From Ulota crispa (lineage: Eukaryota; Streptophyta; Bryopsida; Orthotrichales; Orthotrichaceae): DNA of 64,000 bases. The stretch covers positions 9,612,501-9,676,500 of the forward strand of contig OY987244.1 in assembly GCA_963920765.1 (NCBI GenBank), given 5' to 3'. Of this stretch, positions 25,238 through 36,461 are shown in pieces. Both the position numbers and the translations under genes were made by a program. The notes under the pieces were generated by a model. That model had not been told where the DNA came from. It worked only from the letters and a program-made list of their open reading frames with translations, and searched no databases. The first letter of the stretch is position 1. Each line of letters begins with the position of its first letter.

Positions 25238-27861
25238 CAAGGGAAGAAGCAAGTGCAAGAGTGCCTGTGACAATGCCTGCCTACACACCAAATTTGGACG
25301 TGCGATGACGCTGCGACCGTGTCGTTGTTCAGCAGCGAGGAGCCGGGAAATCAGGAGACACAGGCATATTCAAGCAGGACATTCGCTGCTTCGTGATCTT
25401 CGGGGCCTCGAGCACATCAGCCACGTTGCTTCTTTTCGTTTCTGTGGTATCAACACCCGGCTATGCTTGTTGCTCCTGTGCTCCAATAGAGCTAGATCCG
25501 ACTTCTCTAAAGCAGTTAGTAGAAACACGAACTCTGAAGAAGAAAAAGACGGAAGAGCCTGCGATGACGGTATCGTTGGCTGCAACAGCATTCATCTGGA
25601 GTATAAAGCTACAGGTACTGCAGGTAGTTGAATTGATGTCTGGGGTAATTGCTGAAGGCCTGGAGCTTGGATTCCGACATCCGTGTTGATACTGACTGCA
25701 CTGGCTGAGCGCGGTCAAGATTCGGCATCTCCATAGATTCGGCGAATCTGGATGATGATGGTGCGGAAGCGGCTCCGAAGACACTGAATTTCTCTACTAA
25801 AAAACAAAGCCACTTGTGGATTCTTTGAGAGCATGCACCTTTCTGCTGCAAAGGTGGGTATGGCGATTACCGAGGGTGAGCGATCTCCTCCTCTGTCGTG
25901 GTAGGTGATGAGAATGCTGGTGATACCTCAAGGATATTCTTCTTCCGGCACCTTCCTGTTTAAAGTGCTTCCTCGTTTTGTTATTGCTTTTTTGTGGGGG
26001 TTTTTATTATTATTAATTATTACTGCAGTTCAGTGTTACACGGCTCTGCCGTCGCCTTTTGAATGCCAGTCCTTTCCTTTCTACTTATAGTGTCTTACTA
26101 GACCTTTCTAACCATAAAGGGCTTGGGGTTGGTTAGGTGTTTATGACCAGAAAAACGACTTCTGCAATCAGCAGATAAACCACAAGCAAGCAAACAAACA
26201 AAAAAACGACAGCAAGCGAAGACAACATCATTCACTATTCAAGAAGTACAGGATCTTGAGAAGGATTTAATGTACACCACTGCACTAAATTTTATCGAGA
26301 CCCACCAGTGCAGTATCAAGAGTAGAAAGATCAAAGGTGACCAAAATTGTCAACATGACCTGCTCAAAAGGAAGGAGCAATCTTTGAATCCAAACTTCTG
26401 AAGAAAGGGGCTTCAAAGAACATTTGAATTTAAGTACGAAGGAGTGTGTAAGCTTAGAACAAAGTTGACAGATTTCAAAGAGTTTGGAGCCGGCATGGTG
26501 TAGATGTTATTGTTTCTTTAGTGTACTCAAGTTTGTAAACAAAATTTCGAGATTACCCTCGCTAAGATGCAATCCTTGATTGTATTACAAAACATTTGTA
26601 AATATAAGAAATTGAATTGCCCTTTATTGGGCGTTTCTAAGAAAATTTAAGCTTCATATTGGAGTAAATTGAGGTTTACCACAATGTAGAGAGGGTTCAA
26701 TATATTCCAAGAACATTCATGCCATTTTTGAAGAATTTGAAATTTTTTTATACTTGGCGAACACTAAATGAAAATGGTCACTTTGGTGAATGTTGGTTTT
26801 TAGGGGTTGATATTTTTGTTTGAAATATCACGGATTCTAGTTTCTTATTAGGAGAAATTTGCAATAAACATGATAGTAAAGGTTTTAACAATAGTAGGAT
26901 CCTTAAGGAGAAAATTCTAAGCTACTTTCCTAAATCTCAAGTACTTTTTTGATTCCACATTTAGCCATGCACAAGAAGCAACTCAAGGGTGAGTTTTTTA
27001 ATGAATGCAAGGCTTGCCTCCATCATTCCTTGAATCCTTTCATTTTCTTCACACATATTCCAATGTGGAAAAGTTCCATTCTTTTACTAGTAAATAACTA
27101 GTAGAAATATGTCCCAATTGCAAAGTTGTTCATTTTTACCCAATTTAACCATGGCAAACTTATTGAGGGCGTATGAATCCAAATATGAATCAATATTTCC
27201 AAATTTGACTTACCATGATAAAAATTCTAAATTCTAGCATTTTCTTCCAAGTAAAATTTCTGAAAGTGTTCACCCCAAGGTCCATTTGAAGGGAGAAAAA
27301 AGGAAAGGATTTCGAAAAGATGAAGGTAGACCTTGCATATATTAAAAAACTTACCCCTAAATTGCTTCTAGTGTACAATCCACATTTACGTACATGCCAC
27401 ATTTGTCATGGTCACGATAGTTGTGAGAAAACTCTAAAATGTCACTTTGGTGTGTGCCCTTCTACATGAAGTTTGGCAACCTAAGAGTTCTATCAAGAAA
27501 GGGTAACAGAGCTGTAGCAAGCAAAAAACCTCCAACAAATATTCTCAAAATGCTCAAGATTACCAAAATTTAGCCCCTTGAGCAACACTTTTCGAGAACG
27601 GAAGAGTTATTTTCTTTTGGTGTCCTCAAAAGCACAATTGCTTTTTGAAAACTTCGAAGTTGAATCTCCTCTTCAACCCCCACCTCTAGCACCCCCTACT
27701 GTTCCAAAACTCTATGTGCCACGTGCATTTTGTGCATCCCAAGGAAGAGATAAAGTAACCTAATGCAAAACCAAGCCCTCCAAACTCCTGTGTGAAAATA
27801 CACAATTCGAACATGAAACCCTAGAGTCTATTTTGATATATCATTAAGGCACTTTTAAAAT
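25238..27861. other. Spacer; no gene recognised
   Basis: The first 600 bp are less AT-rich and contain short overlapping frames on both strands. One plus-strand frame at 25393 starts with a hydrophobic stretch resembling a signal peptide, but it matches no family I know and overlaps open frames on the other strand. From about 26.1 kb the sequence is AT-rich with nothing recognisable. Confidence 0.4.
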
Positions 27862-28201
27862 AGGAAATTTTTTATGGATACCCTTGAAGTTTGCCATATT
27901 TGTATCGATACCCCTTGTTTTTCAGAAACTGCACAAATACCCTTGGACCATAATTTTCAGGCGTTTGTTTTGTTATGCACACTATACTTCATGACCAATG
28001 TTTATACTTCATGACCAATGTTAAAACAAGGAGTGCAATAGTACAAAAAAGAAGCAGCATGTGCACAAGGGAGAAAAACGTGGCATGCACAATAGAACAA
28101 ATACCTGAAAAATTATGGTACAAGGGTGTGTGCAATTTCAGAAAAACAAGGTATATCTATACAAATATGGCAAACTTCAGAGGTATCCATAAAAATTTCC
28201 C
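27862..28201. mobile_element. MULE-type MITE, second copy
   Basis: Same family as 15598-15951. Ends read GGAAATTTTTTATGGATACC and the inverse. The flanking repeat is TTTAAAATA (27854-27862) versus TTCAAAATA (28202-28210), 8 of 9 matching, so the exact left boundary is uncertain by one base. Inside, a roughly 20-bp segment (TACTTCATGACCAATGTT) is duplicated in tandem near 27985-28021. Confidence 0.75.
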
Positions 28202-29088
28202 TTCAAAATACATAGTTGATTCATACCATGTCCAAAAAAACATGAATCCTACTTCAATGGCCAACAAACCGCAGCAAAAACCAGAAGTTCCATGTCGACT
28301 ACCCTAAAATGCAATGGAAAGCCATTTAAACCAGAAGTACGGAGGATGTACAAAAGTTCAAAAACAAGAATTAGGTCATCTCGTCTATTCTACTCAACAG
28401 TATTCCTAAACGATAGGAACCAACTTTGCCAACCTTCTTCCTCTGTAAGGTGCGGCTCACACTCCAGACCAACGTAAAACTCACCAATCATCATACTACT
28501 AAAATCACAAGCCCCATTGTAACATCAGATCTTCAATCTCTGGGATATTATCATACACATACAATTTGAAGACTTACTGAAGTTTTTACTTCGCATTCTG
28601 TGTAACATACAAAATACTAATAAGAATCTACTGGTGAATGCGTAGCGTAGCAAGCGTCAACAGCTAGTTTCTGCTAAAGTTTCATGAAAGCCAACAATTT
28701 GAGCGTTTCAAGCACAGGAAAGACGGAGGAGATGGCAATCCTATACCAGCATCACAGAGCTCGTGGAAGCAGAAAACACGAAAGAGACTGAAACTCAGGT
28801 ACCTGCAGCAAACTGCGAAATCCCAGCTCTCCTCACCGACATTTCACAGCACCGGAAAGACCTAATAAAACTCCACAAACGTGCACACTCGCCACTCACA
28901 TGAGCGGCTATGGTCCTACAAAAACCGTAGTTCGTGACGTGACGATCACCAGCTCTTTCAGCGGATTGTCCTGCAACAACAGAAGCCATGATGCAAAGCA
29001 GCTTGTAATCGGAGGTGGCACTTGGCGAGCAGAGCAAAGGTCGCAGTGTGGTAGAGGAGATTGAAAGATCTGGATGGGCTTTGTGCAC
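28202..29088. other. 3' flank of the OSCP gene and spacer
   Basis: Moderate-GC sequence with no recognised gene. The right-hand part is probably the 3' untranslated region of the minus-strand OSCP gene. Confidence 0.35.
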
Positions 29089-29907
29089 TCAAACAGCCTC
29101 GGCCAACACTTTCTCCAGCGTCTTGATTCGGCGGTCGATGGAGAGGTCGATGAACTTGTCGTCGATGGCCACGACGATGCCACCGATGATGCTGCGGTCG
29201 ACGCGCTGCGTGACCTTGACGTTCTGGCCCTTCTTCAAGAAACCGCCCAGGCACTTCTTGATCTCCTCCAGCTCCGCCGCCGAGAGCTCCAACGCCGTGG
29301 TCACCTGCACCTCCACCTCCCCGCAGTGCGCCAGCAGCAGCTTGCTGTACGACGCGAAGATGCGCTGCACGAATGAGAGCCGCCCGTTCTCCGCCAGCAC
29401 CGACATGAAGTTCTTGGTGATCTCGTGGAACTTGGTCTCCTTGAACATCTCCTCGCACGCCTTCATGCGCACCGGCTTCGCCACCGACGGGTCCCGCATG
29501 AACCCCGCGAACAGCGTGTCCATGCCCGCCACGCTCGCCACTTGCTCCAAGTCGCCTCGCACCGGGTCCAGCGCGTTCGCGCGCACCGCCGTCACGTACA
29601 GCGCCGCCGCGTACTTGCCCGCCACGCCGTGCATCGGCAGCGGCACCTCGACGTGCTTCCCCGCCTTGTCACCCCCGCCCTTGTCCGACCCCCCGCCCTT
29701 GTCCGACCCCCCGCACTCTGTCGACGTCACAGACGCCATGCCTCGTAATCCTAATACCGGCGCAGCCCTCCTCCATTCCTGCGCCAGCGCCAACGACGGT
29801 CGCCTCCACATGGTCGCTACACTTACTCCTCCAAAACTGCAACCTTGCCGAACGCCGAGCCAAACTACAGCGCGTGCCAGATTCACGGTCCACCGCACTA
29901 CCACCAT
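29089..29907 (-). CDS. Mitochondrial ATP synthase OSCP (subunit O/delta)
   Basis: Stator subunit linking F1 to the peripheral stalk of mitochondrial ATP synthase; 272 aa in one uninterrupted frame. The long arginine-rich, acid-poor N-terminus fits a mitochondrial presequence. A second methionine 32 codons in (MWRRPSLALAQEWRR, 29809-29811) is an equally plausible start. A Gly/Asp/Lys linker with repeated GGSDKG precedes the mature domain, which starts near VPLPMHGVAGKYAAALY. Family hallmarks follow: FMSVLAENGRL, the helical KLLLAHCGEVEVQVTTA region, and the C-terminal IIGGIVVAIDDKFIDLSI with RRIKTLEKVL. The frame is GC-rich with many G/C third positions, and there is no intron although its neighbours have several. 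Confidence 0.93.
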   Translation of the reverse strand: MVVVRWTVNLARAVVWLGVRQGCSFGGVSVATMWRRPSLALAQEWRRAAPVLGLRGMASVTSTECGGSDKGGGSDKGGGDKAGKHVEVPLPMHGVAGKYAAALYVTAVRANALDPVRGDLEQVASVAGMDTLFAGFMRDPSVAKPVRMKACEEMFKETKFHEITKNFMSVLAENGRLSFVQRIFASYSKLLLAHCGEVEVQVTTALELSAAELEEIKKCLGGFLKKGQNVKVTQRVDRSIIGGIVVAIDDKFIDLSIDRRIKTLEKVLAEAV

Positions 29908-30335
29908 AGCAGCAGCAAGGGCAACGACGACAAGATGACCTAACCGTTGGCTTTAGTGACTCCACTCACCTTCTTGGTGACCACATCAGCCAGTGCTCAC
30001 TATGCATGTCGACGTGTGTCTGTTACAAACATGTTACTCTCAATTGCAGCTGTCTTTCATCCTCAAACCACACACAAAGCTGAAACAAAAAAATCAGCCA
30101 CGAAGAAGATGTAACAACAGCCATCACCATGAACCGGAGCTGGCTGTCCCTTAATTTACAAGAGAATTTATAGTACAACATATTGTGTCTGTCTGGATAC
30201 ATTCAAGGTCGCTAAGATCAACAAAAAGTGGAAGTGCACGGTAAAATCTACATACTAAACTAAACGCGAGCGGGCAAGTTTGCAGCAACGGGGCGATGGG
30301 AATGAGAGCCGAGAAGGGAGGGAGTGTTCGTCTGT

Positions 30336-30653
30336 CTAGGAGCTGACATGACCAACCACGGGGTACTTGGCCGCGAACTTGCGGTCCCAGTCATTGAGCA
30401 CGCCAATCTCCTTCTCCGACAAGCCGTCGAGATCCGCCACCGCGTCCTCCGCCTTGGTCGACATCTTGGCCAGCGCGCGGCTGGCGTCCTTGCCAGAGAA
30501 CACGGCGTACGAGCCTCCCGGCCCGTAGAAGGACTTGGCACTGCTCACGTCGTAGATCTTGCCCCGGATCGCCACCAGGATTGGTAAGCTGCTGTTGCTG
30601 CCGTCGTAACGGCTCAGCTGCGCCTCCGAGATGTCTCCGATGCTTGCCATCAT
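30336..30653 (-). CDS. Small MAPR / cytochrome b5-like heme-binding protein
   Basis: 105-aa membrane-associated progesterone receptor (MAPR) family protein, like the small soluble plant member that consists of the domain alone. Family members bind heme and modulate P450s or receptors. Seen: EAQLSRYDGS, ILVAIRGKIYDVSSAKSFYG and PGGSYAVFSGKDASRALA, the core of the b5-like fold with its conserved tyrosines; no N-terminal membrane anchor. The start was chosen because an intron ends 3 nt upstream (ggccag|TCG ATG). A leader intron from donor ctg|gtaagt (30863) to 30657 fits and contains an AAACCCTAA telobox. A Met-Met start leaves either methionine usable. Confidence 0.88.
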   Translation of the reverse strand: MMASIGDISEAQLSRYDGSNSSLPILVAIRGKIYDVSSAKSFYGPGGSYAVFSGKDASRALAKMSTKAEDAVADLDGLSEKEIGVLNDWDRKFAAKYPVVGHVSS

Positions 30654-30656
30654 CGA

Positions 30657-30863
30657 CTGGCCACACACCGGGTGTGAGGACGAGGCTGTAAACTCTCAGT
30701 CTACAATTTTAGGGTTTGCAAGAGGCCTGGAAAGCAGGTCGTCCGATTGCTACGATTCTCACAACATGGGCAAAAACTCAGAATCGGGAAACATGAAATC
30801 AAAACACTTCACTAAGTCGTGAAACCCTAGAAACACCAAAGCAGCAGCGTTGAGAACACTTAC
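30657..30863 (-). promoter_or_regulatory. Leader intron of MAPR gene with telobox
   Basis: Strong donor gtaagt and acceptor ccag on the minus strand. It contains AAACCCTAAA (minus strand, near 30709), a telobox common in promoters and first introns of plant housekeeping genes. Confidence 0.55.
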
Positions 30864-30990
30864 CAGGGCCTGGCGAAGAAGATGACGACGAAGCTTGCTC
30901 GTGCAGTTAGAGCAACGGTTGGATCAATCGCCTTGCAGGGTTTGCTGCCGAGGTAGGTTTGGAGAGTTGTGAACGAGAGCTGGAAGGAGG

Positions 30991-32006
30991 AGTGCTAGAA
31001 ACGCAGTGTGAGCCTGAAAGATTACTTGCAGTGGTCCCACCGCGCCAAACGGAGAATTCCAGGACCGCACCAACCATCGACGCCTCTGCAATGAAGGTCG
31101 CTATTTACATGCTTTTACTATAAAGCCCCTGCAGCTTTTGGTGTACCGGGTGGGGTAGTGTAGTTGACCCATGGCTTTTTGCCTTTGACCGTGATGCTGC
31201 AGCATCCTTTTTCTCCTTTCCAAGCACGAATCTTTGTCCTTCTTTCAGGCTCTTCTACCACCTTGCTCTGCGCAATGCTTGTGTGAATTCTCAGGTCAAC
31301 ATCATTTTTTCAGCAGCGCTGGCGGTAAATGCAACAGATCCCCAATTTAGCGCACTTTTCATTACTTGGAGATCTTTTTGGAAGAGGAGGTTCACGTCCT
31401 GAAATATTTCATTGAACCCTAAGTGATTAATAGCGAGCACAATTGCACTTGCTCTACGTCGATGACGTGACACGTTGATCCAGAAGAATATTGGCATCGT
31501 TTGAAATACATAACGATGATGAAACATCACGACTTATATAATTCTCCTGAAACCCTAATTGCGATCACGTGATAATCTGACCCAGAAGCAAGCGTTGGCG
31601 ATGAGAAATAAAGGATTTTTCCATAATTGCGAAGCTCCATGAGGTTTAAAATGGTATCTGCAATTTTCTACTACTAACATACAAACTGGTCCACGTTCCC
31701 ACGATTCGCATGCCGTGGGGGTTTGAAATTCGCCCCATCCAAGATATATCCCTTCCGGATAAATGCAACCTGTGAGATGGGCATGAATAAAAGCACACGA
31801 GACGAGAATCGGAGATTCGATTGGTATGCTTTCATTAGTAAGTTTCATCCAGTAGCCTCGGGGGTCGGGAGTCCCACACGGAGGAACGCAAACTGGCTGC
31901 TAAGCTTACAACTCTCAAGCAGCCCTTGTTGACTCTGTGGAGTAACTTAGCTTTATTTCCGTGGTTGAAGAAATCCTTGCGCTCGGTGGATTCGCCTCTA
32001 GTTGCG
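30991..32006. other. Divergent intergenic region, MAPR gene and FolD
   Basis: About 1 kb between two divergent genes, expected to hold both promoters. No specific elements were resolved and no gene was recognised. Confidence 0.35.
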
Positions 32007-35000
32007 ATGGAGGCGCTCCAGTTAGTTCGTGGAGCTGTGGTAAGCATCTCGATTCTTTGCTAACTTGCAAAATTCGGTCCATGCATGGTTTTGACTTGCA
32101 AGCTTGCGAAGCGCAATTGCTCCTCGGTTGCAACGTCGGGAATCCGGCTACACCTTGTTGTTTGATTGAATTGGGAGTAATTAGGGTGCACCAGTTTTGT
32201 CGAGTTGGGATTTCTTGGGGAAAGCAGCAGTAATCTGACGGGGTTGTAGGTGTTGAGGACGCCGAAAAGAATACTCGTGTAACGGCGATCGATGTCCTCA
32301 ATTGACGTTTTACCATCGCGCAGGGACCACGAAGATTATGCGCCCTGGAAAGGACAGGTCTCTCGACGTACATTCCGGCCCGGGCTTCGCCTGGCTCCAA
32401 CGTTGTCGGCGTCGTGACGAGAGTGCGATGTAGCAGCAGCAACAGCAGCAGCAGTGGCTTGCAGACTGGTATAATCTTGTCACCTTTGCTTTGTAATCCC
32501 GTGAACGCATCGGTTCAAGCCAGTTCCAGGGTTTAGGGTTTAAGGAAGCATTCTGGTGTGTCGTCGTCATTCCAAGCTGTCACGTGGAGCTAGCTGGTTG
32601 AGCTTACGAAGCTTTTCGCAGAAAAGAAAGAGATTTGATAGCCTCGGTTGAATGGCCCTTGCTTTGTACCTCTATGAATGCATCCGTTCAAGTCAGTTCC
32701 AGGGTTTAGGGTTTAAGGAAGCATTCTGGTGTGTCGTCGTCATTCCAAGCTGTTACGTGGACCTAGCTGGTTTAGTTTACGAAGCTTTTCGCAGAGAAGA
32801 AAGGGGAATTGATAGAATGGCGTGTGCGCAGTAGCTGCTGCTGCCGCAACAGAACGACGAGGAGCTGTCATCGACGGGAAGTCGATTGCGGGGCAAATTC
32901 GAAAAGAAATAGCGGCCGAAGTGGCGACCCTGAAAGAGTCCCTGGGAAAGGTGCCGGGGCTGGCTGTCGTGCTGGTCGGAGCTCGGAAAGACTCGGAGAC
33001 GTACGTGCGCAGCAAGAAGAAAGCGTGCGAGGAGGTGGGCTTTGCGTCCTTCGGCATCACGTTACCCGAGGACGCCACTCAAGACGACGTGGTGAATCAC
33101 GTGACCAAGTTCAACGACGACCCTGACGTCCATGGCATCTTAGTCCAGCTTCCTCTTCCCAGAGTTAGTTTGCCTTTAACATTTGCCACTTCAAGCAGAA
33201 AAATCTAGGGTTGCAAGATACTCCAAACCCTCTGCCATCTGCTTTCTTTCACACGCAGCACCTCGAATGTTGCGCTTTCCTTTTGAAAACGCTGCTGACT
33301 ACTCCCTCTGTCCCTCTAAAAACGTCCAAATCAGACACGTTTTTTGTACCACTAAAAAGCTCCCTTTTGCTGATTTTTTAAACGTTGAGAAAGCGTTTGT
33401 CATGTTCAATGATCTCATGGGGGCAAGTTAAGCGACTAGAGAACATTCCTCTCCTAGCAAGCTTGGCCTTGTCCATATGAGGTATCATTGTTGCTACTAG
33501 TCTTTAAGTCATCACTAATGAGGAGTTGGCAACATGCTCAAATATGGTACTTTTTTGCATGGAATTTGGGTGCCCAAACGGCGACATCAAAGCTGGAGAT
33601 TTTACATACATTTGGTAGATGGTTTATATTGATTCTAGAATGCATGTATCACTAGCACAAAGACTTAAAACATAGTCGATTCTTTGCAAGGAAGCTTTTT
33701 GGACGTTTTTAGAGGGACAGAGGGAGTATGCTGTTCATTGACGGTACCGAACCTTGCCTTTTTTTTCTGTCTGCAGCATATCAACGAAGAAGCAGTGCTG
33801 GGAGCGGTGAGCTTCGAGAAAGACGTGGATGGATTCCACCCCATCAACGTGGGAACCTTGTGTATGCAAGGAAGGAAGCCCCTGTTTGTGTCGTGCACGC
33901 CCAAGGGATGCATTGAGTTGCTGGTGCGCTCCGGGGTTCAAATGAAAGGGAAACGCGCCGTTGTCATTGGCCGCAGTAACATCGTGGGCACCCCCGCTGC
34001 TCAGCTTTTACAGGTACTGCAACACCTTTCCTCATGCCGGGACCTCACACAGGCTTTTGCTCTCAAAGACAAAGTCTTTGGTTTGAAGTACTCAAAGAGA
34101 AATTTCAGAATTTCCATCTTGCTTCAACTTTTTTGGGAAAATTTCATGGATACCCCTGAAGTTTGCAATATTTACATAGATACCCCTGCTTTTTCAGAAA
34201 TTACACAAATACCCTTGGAGCAGAAATTTCAGGCGTTTGTTTTGTTGTGCATGTCACTTTCCTTCTTCTTTTGTGCGCACACTGCTTCTTTTTTGTTTCA
34301 TTACATTCCCTTCTTCAACATTGGTCATGAAGGAAGTACGAGCACAACAAATAAATGCCTAAAAATTATGGTCCAAGGGTATTTGTGTAATTTCTGAAAA
34401 AGCAGGGGTATCCATGTAAATATTGCAAACTTCAGGGGTATCCATGAAATTTTCCCAACCTTTTTTAATCTGAATCCACGTTTACAGAACTGTTCTGCTA
34501 GTCAACCTTCCAGCCTTGTTGGTGATTGTATCTCCTTCATTAGAGCTCTGAAACTCTCTTCAGGATGTTCCTCTTTCTTTCTTTCGAGCATTTTCTTACG
34601 TTTTCCGTTTCTCCATGCCAGCGACAAAACGCAACCGTGACTGTGGTGCATTCCAACACACCAAATCCAGCTGAAATTGTGAAGGAAGCCGACATTGTGG
34701 TCGCCGCCGTTGGAAAAGCAGAAATGGTTCGTGGTGACTGGCTCAAACCAGGAGCTGTAGTTATTGACGTCGGCATCAACGCTGTGGATGTAACAGATCT
34801 CTGACCTTTGGACCACCCAAGTCCTTTTCTCATTGATCCTCTCATGTTTTTTCAAGCTATTTTCACTAGGTCATACGAAAGGCCATCTTATGTCTGAAGA
34901 ATGTTTATTCACCGACAAACACATGCAATGCCATAAATCCTTGACTTAATCTGAGTCACACAATTTGGGCATTGCAAAACCATGAAGTCCTGGGGTTGTT

Positions 35001-35200
35001 AAATTAGGGTTTCGGTGACGCAGGACCCGTCCACGAAGAAGGGATATCGTTTGGTAGGCGATGTGTGCTTCGAGGAGGCCAGGCAAGTGGCGTCGCTCAT
35101 CACGCCAGTGCCTGGTGGTGTGGGACCAATGACCATAGCCATGTTGCTGTCCAACACCCTTGACGCTGCCAAACGCTCTTTCGGCGTTGCAAACGCGTGA
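32007..35200 (+). CDS. Organelle-targeted FolD: methylene-THF dehydrogenase/cyclohydrolase
   Basis: Bifunctional enzyme interconverting 5,10-methylene-THF and 10-formyl-THF in one-carbon metabolism; about 363 aa. Exons: 32007-32039, 32324-32468, 32832-33163, 33777-34013, 34622-34789, 35024-35200. The first two exons encode about 59 residues rich in Arg, Ser and Ala with few acids, a plastid or mitochondrial transit peptide. The catalytic domain starts [13 protein letters not shown]. Tyr117 and Lys121 form the YxxxK catalytic pair, LVQLPLP follows, GRSNIVG is the NADP-binding loop, and the tail contains [11 protein letters not shown]. Without the upstream exons no ATG is available in frame, since a stop lies at 32813-32815, which supports the spliced start. 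Intron 2 holds a tandem duplication, intron 3 a Stowaway MITE and intron 4 a MULE-type MITE. Confidence 0.9.
32480..32825. repeat. 173-bp tandem duplication in FolD intron 2
   Basis: Two head-to-tail copies (about 32480-32652 and 32653-32825), offset 173 bp throughout and roughly 90% alike. Each carries AGGGTTTAGGGTTTAA, a double telobox in reverse. The second copy ends six bases before the splice acceptor at 32831. Confidence 0.9.
33302..33726. mobile_element. Stowaway MITE in FolD intron 3
   Basis: TA, then CTCCCTCTGTCCCTCTAAAA, with the exact inverse ending GGGACAGAGGGAG before TA. The terminus and TA duplication match the Stowaway (Tc1/mariner) consensus CTCCCTCYGTYCC best known from grasses. 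Non-coding, 425 bp. Confidence 0.88.
34135..34455. mobile_element. MULE-type MITE in FolD intron 4
   Basis: Third copy of the GGGAAAATTTCATGG family. The flanks AACTTTTTT and AACCTTTTTT look like a 9-bp duplication that has since gained or lost a base. The arms pair over about 100 bp; loop-side ends read CAAATACCCTTGG and the inverse. Confidence 0.8.
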
Positions 35201-36036
35201 GCATTCTCTCCAAAGTTTGTAACCCTTCATGGGTTTTTAGAAATTTTGAAATCTCAGGTATGTATTGTACCTGACGTGCTGGCTGGAGTGAGTCAGCAAA
35301 CACTTTCACCGTGAGCAGCCCGGCTGAAGCAAAGCTGATTCTGTTTTAAAGCAGTTCTCAAGTGGTGGCCTTCATGATTGTAAGTTAGTCATAAAGAAAA
35401 AAAGTACAAGATTCTGCAAGATTGCCTTAGATGCAAGATACTCTGGCGTAGAGGCATTTTCTTCTTGCAGTTGGCAGAACAGGGTGACCGTGTCATAAGA
35501 ACTTTACATTAAAGAGGGCGCTTTGTTGCTTCAAATGCCGTTGATACTGCTCATGATTTTCATTAAAAAAATGAGAATAATGGCATAATCAGTCAGTGTT
35601 TTGATTCGTGACTGGCATTTGCAGTTGTTGATCAACTAATAATGTGCTGCATAAGTTATGATGCATGTCTTTTTGAATGAGTCATGTTGTGGACACGTTT
35701 TGACTAGATAACTTTCTGTATGTCTAGTTTCTAAAGTCTGTGAAGTACATTCGCCAATGAGGCAAATTGCCAAGTGTTATTGTCGGTGGTGCAAAATGAG
35801 GTGACCACTCTTGAGAGGAAAGTTTCTAAAACTGCTAATGTTTTTTGATATGTGCTGTTTATTTTTTCTTGTTATGTGCATGTATAGCTCTTCGTGTTGC
35901 TATGTTTGCACGAAGGGTGGTCGTTTAAAAACTATTTAAAGCTCTCACTCCATTAATTAGTGTGTTCTTGAAAGATTTCTTGCACTATTCTAGCCCAATG
36001 AACTAAAACCGCAAAACTTTGTAAGAGATAAATAAA
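35201..36036. other. 3' flank of FolD and spacer
   Basis: Probable 3' untranslated region followed by AT-rich sequence. Nothing else recognised. Confidence 0.35.
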
Positions 36037-36453
36037 GGGAATTGATATGTGCACACCGGGGGGTTGATATTTGCACACCGGGGGGTTGATATTTGCACAC
36101 CCCCTCCAGGAGGTAAATTACAGATTTCCCTACCATCAAAAAGCTGAATTTCAGAATTTTGAATTCAGATTTGGACTTAGAGACCATGATCTAGTCTAGA
36201 ATCACACAAAAAAGTTGTAATTGAACAACACTCAATGAAAAAGCTCATATTTTTTTACAAACAAAAGTAAAAGTAACACTTTTCCCCTAACTAAGCTTTT
36301 TCATTGGGTGTTGTTCAATTGTAACTTTTTTTTGTGGTTCTAGACTAAAGCATGGTCTCTTAGTCCAAATTTGAATTCAAAATTCTGAAATTCAGCTTTT
36401 TGATAATAGAAATCTATAATTTACCTCCCTGGGGTGTGCACATATCAATTCCC
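36037..36453. mobile_element. Foldback MITE with 8-bp duplication
   Basis: Ends GGGAATTGATATGTGCACACC and near-exact inverse, with arms that pair through most of the element. Flanked by TAAATAAA on both sides (36029-36036 and 36454-36461); 8 bp suggests hAT, though a MULE with a decayed ninth base is possible. The left arm carries about three direct copies of TTGATATTTGCACACCGG, which the right arm lacks. Confidence 0.75.
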
Positions 36454-36461
36454 TAAATAAA

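Noticed and set aside
25393-25689. 98-codon frame starting with a hydrophobic, signal-peptide-like stretch
   Set aside because: Overlaps several frames on both strands, has no family match and no supporting splice or promoter signals.
29015-29938. 307-codon frame opposite the OSCP gene, and other long frames on both strands there
   Set aside because: They are shadows of a GC-rich coding sequence; only the minus-strand OSCP frame shows a known protein.
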